Shown: positions 1-6,954 of the stretch, piece by piece | How positions within the stretch are numbered: the first letter of the stretch is position 1 | Layout: every line of letters starts with the position of its first letter | Source: Halogranum rubrum | GTDB lineage: Archaea > Halobacteriota > Halobacteria > Halobacteriales > Haloferacaceae | DNA: 64,000 bases | Direction: 5' to 3' | Assembly: GCF_900114455.1 (NCBI RefSeq) | Contig: NZ_FOTC01000002.1 | Span: 62,001-126,000, forward strand | The notes under the pieces: model-generated | The model's input: the letters and a program-made list of their open reading frames with translations, nothing else | Told to the model about the DNA's origin: nothing | The model's database searches: none | Position numbers and translations under genes: made by a program

Positions 1-419
1 CGGTACCGAACCGTCCGGTCTCGGTCGATGAGGAAACACGAGCGCCGGGCACGCCGCGAGAGACCGAACGCGCGGTAGTCGACGCCGAACGCCTCCGCGA
101 CGTCGAGGTCCGGGTCGGCGTAGAGCGGAAAGCCGAGGTTCAGATGGTTGATGAACCGTCGGTGGAGTCCGACGCTGGATTTGCTGATGCCGACGACCTG
201 TACCGTCTCGTTCGTGGAGAACCAATCGAAGTCCCGGAACGAACACCACTCGGAAACGCAGTCCGGACTGAAGTCGGCCGTGTAGAACGACAACAACACC
301 GGTCGGTCTTCGAGCAACGCGGACAACGCGACACGCTCTGTCTCACCATCTGCCCGGACGAGCGGTGCGGTGAAGTCCGGTGCGACCTCACCGACTGCCA
401 GGCCCGTAGAACTACCCAT
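1..419 (-). CDS. Peroxiredoxin (BCP/PrxQ-like), C-terminus cut by window edge
   Basis: Reverse-strand reading from ATG at 419 stays open to the window edge, so the gene is partial (about 139 residues seen). It has a thioredoxin-like AhpC/TSA fold sequence. The peroxidatic region reads [10 protein letters not shown] (Cys54) followed five residues later by EWCSFRD (Cys59), the spacing of PrxQ/BCP thiol peroxidases, which reduce peroxides in the cytoplasm. The usual PxxxTxxC motif appears as TxxxSxxC. Later segments ([19 protein letters not shown]) also fit the family. It is divergent from the endonuclease IV gene, with about 95 bases between the starts. Family assignment is firm; exact substrate is not known. 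Confidence 0.85.
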   Translation of the reverse strand, partial: MGSSTGLAVGEVAPDFTAPLVRADGETERVALSALLEDRPVLLSFYTADFSPDCVSEWCSFRDFDWFSTNETVQVVGISKSSVGLHRRFINHLNLGFPLYADPDLDVAEAFGVDYRAFGLSRRARRSCFLIDRDRTVRY

Positions 420-486
420 ATATTTCAACAGTCTTCACGTCCAATAGGTATTTGCGTAACCGACGTCCTCCCCGACTCCGAAGTCC

Positions 487-494
487 CTTTTTAC
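487..494 (+). promoter_or_regulatory. TATA-like box of the endonuclease IV gene
   Basis: The sequence CTTTTTAC is centred about 26 bases before the ATG at 516. This is the spacing expected for a haloarchaeal leaderless transcript and it supports that ATG over the longer upstream reading frame. Confidence 0.45.
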
Positions 495-515
495 ACCCGC
501 CGCTTTCCCACCCGC

Positions 516-1385
516 ATGCACGTCGGAGCACACGTATCCATCTCCAGTTCGAAAGTCTCTAGTGACGACGAGACGCCGCCGCACGGCAGCATCGCAAACG
601 CCGTCCACCGGCAGGTCGCCTTCGGCGGCGACTGCGGGCAGATTTTCACCACCTCCCCGCAGGTCTGGCGCGACCCGGAGATCAGCGACGAAGACGCCGA
701 ACTGTTCAAACGCGAGACCGAAGAGAAACTCGACGGCCCCTGGGTCATCCACGCCTCCTATCTCGTGAATCTCTGTACGCCGAAAGACGGCCTGCGTGAG
801 AAGTCCATCGCCTCCATGCAGACGGAAGTCGACACGGCGGCGAGACTCGGTATCCCGTACGTCAACGTCCACCTCGGCGCGCACACGGGTGCCGGTGTCG
901 AGGGCGGTCTGGAGAATGCGGCGAGTGCGCTCGACGAACTCGACGTTCCCGACGGCGTGACGATTCTCATCGAGAGCGACGCCGGTAGTGGGACCAAACT
1001 CGGTGGCGACTTCGAGCATCTCGCTACCGTCCTCGAAGCGTCCGAACAGGACCTCGACATCTGTCTCGACACGGCCCACGCTTTCGCGGCGGGCTACGAC
1101 CTCTCGACAGCGGAAGGCGTCGAGGAGACGGTGGCCGAACTCGACGACGTCGTCGGCTTAGAGCACCTCGAATATATCCACCTCAACGACTCCAAACACG
1201 AGTGTGGGACGAACAAAGACGAACACGCACTCATCGGCGAGGGTCTCATCGGTGAGGAAGGGATGCGCGCGTTCGTCAACCATCCGGACCTCGAAGACGT
1301 GCCGATGGCGCTCGAAACCCCGACAGAAGACGGCAAAGGGTTCGCGTGGAACATCCAGCGCGTCCACGAACTCCGCGAGGAGTAA
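516..1385 (+). CDS. nfo: Deoxyribonuclease IV (AP endonuclease IV)
   Basis: This 289-residue cytoplasmic DNA repair enzyme cleaves DNA 5' to abasic sites in base excision repair. It is a TIM-barrel metalloenzyme. All nine residues matching the trinuclear zinc ligands of the E. coli enzyme are visible: His79, His119, Glu153, Asp185, His188, His222, Asp235, His237 and Glu267. Length is normal for the family. The frame is open upstream to 144, but that stretch lies antisense to the peroxiredoxin gene. The ATG at 516 starts the conserved MHVGAHVSI motif and has a TATA-like box about 26 bases upstream, so it is taken as the start. Confidence 0.96.
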   Translation: MHVGAHVSISSSKVSSDDETPPHGSIANAVHRQVAFGGDCGQIFTTSPQVWRDPEISDEDAELFKRETEEKLDGPWVIHASYLVNLCTPKDGLREKSIASMQTEVDTAARLGIPYVNVHLGAHTGAGVEGGLENAASALDELDVPDGVTILIESDAGSGTKLGGDFEHLATVLEASEQDLDICLDTAHAFAAGYDLSTAEGVEETVAELDDVVGLEHLEYIHLNDSKHECGTNKDEHALIGEGLIGEEGMRAFVNHPDLEDVPMALETPTEDGKGFAWNIQRVHELREE

Positions 1386-1434
1386 CCTCTCTCCCGACAG
1401 AAGCACCCTTGGTCCCCCGAATCGACGTTCGACT

Positions 1435-2031
1435 GTGACTGCGACACTCAGACTCGCAACCGAAGACGACGCGGCGGCGATTCAGCGCATCTACGCACCG
1501 TACGTCGAGGAGACGGCGATTACCTTCGAACTCGAACCGCCATCGACGGCGGAGATTCGTGAGCGCATCGACGACACCCTCACCGACTACCCGTGGTTGG
1601 TCTGTGAGGCTGACGACGACGTCGTCGGTTACGCGTACGCGGGACCGGTGCGAAAGCGCGAGGCCTACCAGTGGTCCGTCGAGAGTTCGGTCTACGTCGA
1701 CTCGGCCGCTCACCGAAACGGCGTCGCCCGCGGCCTGTACGAGTCGCTCCTCGAACTCCTCGAACTCCACGGGTACATCACCGTCTACGCGGTGGCGACG
1801 CTGCCGAATCCGGGAAGTGTCGCACTCCACGAGTCGTTCGGCTTCGACCACGACGCGACGTTCGAGAAGATGGGGTACAAACACGGCGAGTGGCACGACG
1901 TCGGGTGGTGGTCACTCGCCGTGCGCGAGCATCCGGCCGACCCGGACCCACCGCTGTCGCTCGCGGTGGCACGAGAACGCGACGAGTGGGACGAGCGCCT
2001 GACTGCCGGTCAGTCGTCGATTCGCTTGTGA
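1435..2031 (+). CDS. GNAT N-acetyltransferase, phosphinothricin/L-amino acid acetyltransferase type
   Basis: This 198-residue protein transfers acetyl from acetyl-CoA to a small amine. The pattern LRLATEDDAAAIQRIYAPYV at the N-terminus, the central SSVYVDSAAHRNGVARGLYE (acetyl-CoA pyrophosphate loop) and the late GFDHDATFEKMGYKHGEWHD are typical of the Pat/MnaT/YncA branch, which acts on phosphinothricin-like compounds, methionine sulfoximine or amino acids. Start is GTG at 1435, about 50 bases after endonuclease IV, so it may be cotranscribed with it. The frame is open further upstream inside the preceding gene, but only the sequence from this GTG matches the family. Substrate unknown. Confidence 0.88.
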   Translation: MTATLRLATEDDAAAIQRIYAPYVEETAITFELEPPSTAEIRERIDDTLTDYPWLVCEADDDVVGYAYAGPVRKREAYQWSVESSVYVDSAAHRNGVARGLYESLLELLELHGYITVYAVATLPNPGSVALHESFGFDHDATFEKMGYKHGEWHDVGWWSLAVREHPADPDPPLSLAVARERDEWDERLTAGQSSIRL

Positions 2032-2150
2032 GACTCTGAGGCGATACTTCACCCAGCGACTGGGTGGGTCGTCCTCTTCGACACCTCGAACGCGTACTTC
2101 TCGTTCGCCGGCGTACAGAATCTTTTGTCGCTGGCGTCCCACGTACGAGT

Positions 2151-2474
2151 ATGTCCACTATCGACGTCGACGACCTGCTCCCGAACGAACGCGTGAAACA
2201 GGCGGTGCTGTCCGGCGACATCACACAACTCACTCGCGGAGCGAGTAACCGATACGCCGAAGAAGGCGACACGTTCGCCATCGAAGACGAGACGTTCGAA
2301 GTCACGAGCGTCGACCACCGAACGCTCGGCGACTTCACCGACGCCGACGCTCAGCGTGAAGGGTCGGAGTCACTGGACGCGTACAAAGCGCGGATGAAAC
2401 GCGTCCACCCCGGTGACTTCGAGTGGGACGACAGTGACGAGGTGCTGACCTACCGGTTCGAACGCCGCGAGTAA
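2151..2474 (+). CDS. ASCH domain protein
   Basis: This acidic 107-residue protein resembles small haloarchaeal ASCH (PUA-like fold) proteins, thought to bind RNA. Visible features are an N-terminal MSTIDVDDLLPNERVKQAVL, a beta-rich middle (GDTFAIEDETFEVTSVDHRT) and a C-terminal YKARMKRVHPGDFEWDD before the final strand. The ATG at 2151 is preceded by TCTTTTGT about 30 bases upstream, which could be the TATA box. No neighbour suggests a specific process. The biochemical role of this branch is not known to me, and the domain call rests on pattern recognition. Confidence 0.75.
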   Translation: MSTIDVDDLLPNERVKQAVLSGDITQLTRGASNRYAEEGDTFAIEDETFEVTSVDHRTLGDFTDADAQREGSESLDAYKARMKRVHPGDFEWDDSDEVLTYRFERRE

Positions 2475-2670
2475 CGCGTCACCGACCCTCACACTTCTAC
2501 ACGGGCTGAGACAACTCGAGTGAGTCTTTCGACTGAGAGTCTCTCTCGCATCGCACGTAGCGACGCCGACGTTCACTTCGGTTCTGGGCAGTTTGCTATC
2601 GCCGTATCACGTTTATTCACTCGCGTAACCGACTCGCGGGCCTTTTACCCGCCCACCTCGACCTTTCAGT

Positions 2671-3585
2671 ATGGTTCGGAACATCGCGAGCGTGATGGCC
2701 GAGCTCGAACCCGAGGACTTCTATCTCCTCTCGGGCGTCGAGCACGGGATGCGCTTCAGCAAGTGGGTCAATCGGGAGAAACTCCCGGACTACGCGAATC
2801 TGACGAAAGAGGAGGTCGACTACCGAATCGACCGCTGTATGAAGCGGGACCTCATCACCCGCAAGACTATCCAGTACGAGGGCTACCAACTGGAGTTCGA
2901 GGGGTACGACGCACTCGCGCTTCGGACGTTCTCGCAGCGCGAGAGTATCGACGGCGTCGGCGCGCCTCTCGGCGTCGGGAAAGAGAGCGACGTCTACGAG
3001 GTCCAGTCGTTCAAGCCGATGGCGCTGAAGTTCCACCGCGAGGGATACACCAACTTTCGAAAGGTCGACCGAGAGCGCGACTACACCTCCGACAAGAACC
3101 ACGTCTCGTGGCTCTACACCGCTCGAAAGGCCGCCGAACGAGAGTACGAGGCATTGGAGACGCTCTACCCCGACGTCTCGGTTCCTCGTCCGGTCGACCA
3201 CAACCGCCACGCCATCGTGATGGCGAAACTCGACGGCGTCGAACTCGCCCGCGCGAAACTCGAATCCGAGCAGGTGGTCGGCGTGTTGGACCTCGTCCTC
3301 CGCGAGATGGTGATGGCCTACGACGCTGGCTACGTCCACGCCGACATGAGCGAGTACAACGTCGCTATCAGCGAACGCGGTATCACCGTCTTCGACTGGC
3401 CCCAAGCAGTTCCGACTGACCACGACAACGCTCGGGAGCTCCTCGAACGCGACGTGAAGAACGTCGTCGGGTACTTCCGCCGGAAGTACCCCTCCGAGAC
3501 GCCCGAATCGGTCGATATCGGCGCACTCGCGGCCGCACTCGCCGCCGACGAGTTCGATTCTGTCCGCGCGTTCGCGGAGTCGTAA
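2671..3585 (+). CDS. rio2: RIO2-family serine/threonine protein kinase/ATPase
   Basis: This 304-residue atypical kinase acts in late maturation of the small ribosomal subunit. Residues 1 to about 85 form the RIO2-specific N-terminal winged helix (EPEDFYLLSGVEHGMRFSKW). The kinase part has the P-loop GVGKESDVYE (101-110), the ATP-binding lysine in MALKFHR (Lys120), the catalytic loop HADMSEYN with Asp225 and Asn230, and the metal-binding FDWPQ (Asp242), where RIO kinases replace the DFG motif. Length is normal for archaeal Rio2. A CCTTTTAC box sits about 27 bases before the ATG. It converges with the citrate synthase gene, with 57 bases between stops. Confidence 0.96.
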   Translation: MVRNIASVMAELEPEDFYLLSGVEHGMRFSKWVNREKLPDYANLTKEEVDYRIDRCMKRDLITRKTIQYEGYQLEFEGYDALALRTFSQRESIDGVGAPLGVGKESDVYEVQSFKPMALKFHREGYTNFRKVDRERDYTSDKNHVSWLYTARKAAEREYEALETLYPDVSVPRPVDHNRHAIVMAKLDGVELARAKLESEQVVGVLDLVLREMVMAYDAGYVHADMSEYNVAISERGITVFDWPQAVPTDHDNARELLERDVKNVVGYFRRKYPSETPESVDIGALAAALAADEFDSVRAFAES

Positions 3586-3642
3586 ACCACATACCGAGAT
3601 ATGGAATCAGAGTTTTCCCCACGAATCGTCGCGGCGGAGACG

Positions 3643-4827
3643 CTACTCCGTACTGGCTTTCGGGGAATTCGTCGCCTCGCGCTCGTCGACTGGCGTCCAC
3701 GTCCGGCCACGGTCACCAACGTAGACAGACAGGGGACGGACGATTCTGTTGTCGGCCATCTGTTCCAGACAGTGAGCGACCCAGCCACCGACTCGGGAGA
3801 CGGCGAACGTCGCGGTGAAGAGTTCTCGTGGGATGCCGACGCCGTACAGGAGGACGGCCGTGTAGAACTCGACGTTCGTCTCCAGCGGTCGGTCGGGTTT
3901 GTGTTCGGCGAGTCGACTGACTGCCCGCGCTTCGAACCCTTCGACGAAGTCGAAGAACGCTTCGTCGCCCGCATCGGCGTAGAACCGCTCGGCGGCACCG
4001 GAGAGAACCGTCGCACGCGGGTCACGCGTGCGATAGACTCGATGACCGAATCCCATCAGCCGTTCACCGGCGTCGAGTGTCTCCTGTAGATACCCCTCCG
4101 GGTCGCCGGACTCGTAGACGGTGAGGAGCATCTCCAACACCGGCCCCGGCGCGCCGCCGTGAAGCGGGCCCTTCAGCGACCCGACCGCACCCGTCACGGC
4201 CGAGACGAGGTCCGACTCGGACGACGTGATGGAGCGAGCGACGAAGGTAGAGGCGTTCAACCCGTGGTCGACGACTGTGTTGAGGTAGGTTTCGAGTCCT
4301 CGCACGGCCGCCGGGTCGGGTTCGTCACCCGACAGCATGTAGAGGTAGTTCGCGGCGTGGCCGAGGTCCTCGCGCGGTTCTACTGGCGCGTCGCCCGAGC
4401 GGTACCGCCAGTACGTCGCGACGATGGTCGGTATCACACTCACCAGTCGCTTCGCGTACTCTCTCGCTTCCGTCGGTTCCGTCGGTTCCGTCGCGTCGAC
4501 GCCGAGGTTCGCCGCGGCGACACCCATCCGTAGCGCGTCCATCGCATCTACGTTCTCGCGTGCCGCGCGTCGAAGCACCTGCTCGACTTCCTCGGAGAGT
4601 GTTCGGTAGCCTGCAAGTTCCGTGCGGAACGAGTCGAGTTCCGCCGCCGTCGGCAGTCGGTCGTTGAGCAGCAAGAACACACTCTCCTCGTAGGTTGCAC
4701 GTGTGGCGAGTCCTTCGACGGGGAACCCGCCGATGACGAGTTCGCCTCGCTCGCCGTCGATACTGCTGAGTCGCGTCTCCGCGACGGCGATACCCTCCAA
4801 TCCTCGGTGAAGCTCTCGGTCGGCCAT
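3643..4827 (-). CDS. Citrate synthase paralogue (citrate/2-methylcitrate synthase family)
   Basis: This 394-residue protein condenses acetyl-CoA (or propionyl-CoA) with oxaloacetate. It has the prokaryotic citrate synthase layout. Aligned by eye to characterised archaeal enzymes, the active-site residues are His188 in DHGLNAST, His223 in LHGGAPG and His262 in GFGHRVYR. The general base, normally Asp in NVDFYSA, appears as Glu320 in NVEFYTA; Glu occurs here in some bacterial paralogues, so activity is not excluded. The departure from the canonical Asp motif suggests it is not the main TCA enzyme. A small TEPTEPTEA tandem lies at 113-121. It sits 238 bases downstream of, and on the same strand as, a second paralogue fused to a DNA-binding domain. 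Confidence 0.9.
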   Translation of the reverse strand: MADRELHRGLEGIAVAETRLSSIDGERGELVIGGFPVEGLATRATYEESVFLLLNDRLPTAAELDSFRTELAGYRTLSEEVEQVLRRAARENVDAMDALRMGVAAANLGVDATEPTEPTEAREYAKRLVSVIPTIVATYWRYRSGDAPVEPREDLGHAANYLYMLSGDEPDPAAVRGLETYLNTVVDHGLNASTFVARSITSSESDLVSAVTGAVGSLKGPLHGGAPGPVLEMLLTVYESGDPEGYLQETLDAGERLMGFGHRVYRTRDPRATVLSGAAERFYADAGDEAFFDFVEGFEARAVSRLAEHKPDRPLETNVEFYTAVLLYGVGIPRELFTATFAVSRVGGWVAHCLEQMADNRIVRPLSVYVGDRGRTWTPVDEREATNSPKASTE

Positions 4828-5065
4828 TCGTTCGAATAGAGAGACGAGAGCGTCGGAGATAGCGTTTCGGAGAATACGATTTCCCCTCTACATCACCCAG
4901 CAGCCAACACGGAAGCGCGACCAGCCTGTGGGCAGGTTTGGTCTCGTAGTTCTCCGCTCCCGGACGACGCATGGAGACGCCGCTACCGGCGGTCGCTGGC
5001 CGTTTACTCGTCATAAAACCGTCTCACTGCCGTAGGGTAACGCGGCTTCCCCCTATCTCCGGTCC

Positions 5066-6544
5066 TCAGTCCGCCTCTTCGACCGTTCGCGCGAGTAGTT
5101 GCTCGTCGTCGAGGAGCATCTCGACGACTCGCCGACCGGTATCGGACAACGAGTACCCGGCGTCCGTGTTCGTGAGATAGCGACTCCGGAGCTTCCGGAG
5201 GTGATAGTTGAACCGCCCCTTGTCGTCGATGGAACTCCGCGCCCGAATCGCCGAGTAGGAGAGTGGTTCCGCCGACTCGTACAGAATCAACAGTAACTCC
5301 AACCGAGCCGGTTCCGCGAGCGTGCTGAGAACCGAGGAGATTCCCGTCAGGTCGGTGGACGACGGCGTGCCCGCGTCGTCGCCGACGCCTCTGTCCGAGC
5401 GCGGAATCCACTGTCGTCGCTCTGGTCCGACGTATCTCGTTCGCGGTCTGAGCAGCGTCTCGCTTTCGAGCTGTTCGAGATAGTGCGCCATCCAGCCCGC
5501 AGAGCGCCCGATGGCGAAGACCGCAGTGAAAAGCTCGGGTGGGACGTCGAGTTCGGAGAGGAGAACGGCCGCGTAGTAGTCGACGGTAGCGTGAATCTGC
5601 CGCGTCGGCTCGTGTGTCGTGAAGTACTCCTCGGCGGCCGTTTCGAGCTGTTGTGCGCTACTGAGCAACGACTTCGACTCTCGGCTCTCGCCGTCGCGCT
5701 CGGCTGCCTGCTCGCCGACGCGCTCGGCCGCTCGTTCGAGGACGCCCGCTCGCGGGTCTCGGGTCTCGTAGACGGCGTGACCGAACCCGGGTACCGACCC
5801 GTCGGCTTCCAGTCGTGTCCGAACCACTGCTGTCGGGTCCACCGTCTCGTCGAGGTCCGTGAGCAGTTCGAGCGTTCGTTCGAGTGCGCCCCCGTGTCGT
5901 GGTCCTTTGAGTGCACCCACGGCAGCGGTCGCCGCCGAGAGTGGGTCAGAGCCAGTCGACCCGACGAGACGCGCCGCGAACGTCGAGGCGTTGAGGCCGC
6001 GCTCGACGATGGTCGTCAGATACGTCTCTAGTCCGTCTACCGTCGACTTCTCCGGCGTCGTCCCGGAGAGCATGTACAAGAAGTTAGCCGTGTGTGCTAA
6101 GTCGTCACGTGGCTGTACGGGTTCTTTCCCCTGGCGATACCGCCAGTAGGCCGCGACGATGGTTGGACAGCTTGCGACGACGCGTCGAGTTGCGGCGAGG
6201 GTGTCCTCGCTGTCACAGTAGAGGTTACCTGCCCCGAGTCCCATTCGGAGGACGTCTATCGCCGGGACGCCCTCGTCGGCTCCGGCCCGAATCAGATTGT
6301 AGACGTCGTCTGTGAGACGTCGAGCGTCCGAGAGTTCGTCTGTGAACTCGACTAACTCTGTGTCGGTAGGGAGCCGTCCGTCGAACAACAACCACGCGAC
6401 CTCTTCGTACGTCGCATTCTCGGCGAGGGCTTCGACCGCGAACCCTTGGATTCGCAGTTCGCCGGTGTCGCCGTCGATTTCGCTGAGGCCCGTCTCAGCG
6501 ACTTCGGTGAAGGAGAGGCCAGGGTCGAAGACGGAGGGAGTCAC
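5066..6544 (-). CDS. Citrate synthase-like domain fused to a C-terminal winged-helix DNA-binding domain
   Basis: The protein has 492 residues, about 100 more than a prokaryotic citrate synthase. Residues 1 to about 385 are a full citrate synthase domain with LKGPRHGGA (His217), GFGHAVYETRDPR (His256) and VDYYAAVLL (Asp322). The oxaloacetate-binding His of the DHxLNAST motif is Arg182 (ERGLNAST), and the usual Arg in GHRVY is Ala257. Residues about 403-492 are a winged helix (LAEPARLELLLILYE, then GRFNYHLRKLRSRYL). This domain clearly resembles the N-terminal domain of the regulator at 19991-20869. One continuous frame with no stop or shift joins the two parts. I infer a metabolite-sensing transcription factor, possibly controlling the adjacent citrate synthase gene; residual catalysis cannot be excluded. 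Confidence 0.88.
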   Translation of the reverse strand: MTPSVFDPGLSFTEVAETGLSEIDGDTGELRIQGFAVEALAENATYEEVAWLLFDGRLPTDTELVEFTDELSDARRLTDDVYNLIRAGADEGVPAIDVLRMGLGAGNLYCDSEDTLAATRRVVASCPTIVAAYWRYRQGKEPVQPRDDLAHTANFLYMLSGTTPEKSTVDGLETYLTTIVERGLNASTFAARLVGSTGSDPLSAATAAVGALKGPRHGGALERTLELLTDLDETVDPTAVVRTRLEADGSVPGFGHAVYETRDPRAGVLERAAERVGEQAAERDGESRESKSLLSSAQQLETAAEEYFTTHEPTRQIHATVDYYAAVLLSELDVPPELFTAVFAIGRSAGWMAHYLEQLESETLLRPRTRYVGPERRQWIPRSDRGVGDDAGTPSSTDLTGISSVLSTLAEPARLELLLILYESAEPLSYSAIRARSSIDDKGRFNYHLRKLRSRYLTNTDAGYSLSDTGRRVVEMLLDDEQLLARTVEEAD

Positions 6545-6954
6545 GGTCTCTCAGATATCTTCGGTACGTCGGCAACAGTGTTACGGCGAATCTGCTCCGT
6601 CGAGTCGAGAGGGTAGCTCTTCGTCCGACGACGCCTGTCTCACAGGTGGAGTTCGATACAGTCTCACTCTCAGTCCCGCGTTTCGGCTACCCGGCCAGAC
6701 GACTGACGTTGTTCGCGTGGCTACGACCGTGGAACTACCAGATTCTGTATGTGTTCTGGGTCTCCTCTCTACCTCCTCCAGAACGACGTCGTTTCTACCG
6801 CCCCGACGGAGGGGGCTTGAGACGGCTTCTCTGTGGTAAACTGTGACCCACTGACCGGCCGGTAACCGAGGTTTCTATCCGGTAACTACGTTCGATTACT
6901 TCATTGTTAGATTATTGTTAAGTATGGAAAGTAGGACAGTCTGTAGTAGACACA
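6545..6954. other. Intergenic region, divergent promoters
   Basis: This 410-base gap separates the divergently transcribed citrate synthase fusion and the exported hydrolase. The 3' end is AT-rich (GTTAGATTATTGTTAAGTATG, about 6905-6925) and probably holds the promoter of the gene at 6955. A 66-codon open frame at 6646-6846 has no recognisable features or acidic composition and is not called. I see no RNA gene here. Confidence 0.5.

Noticed and set aside
144-515. In-frame N-terminal extension of endonuclease IV
   Set aside because: It runs antisense to the peroxiredoxin gene and does not resemble endonuclease IV; the TATA box supports the ATG at 516.
6646-6846. 66-codon frame upstream of the exported hydrolase
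   Set aside because: No promoter at the right distance, non-acidic composition and no recognisable family.
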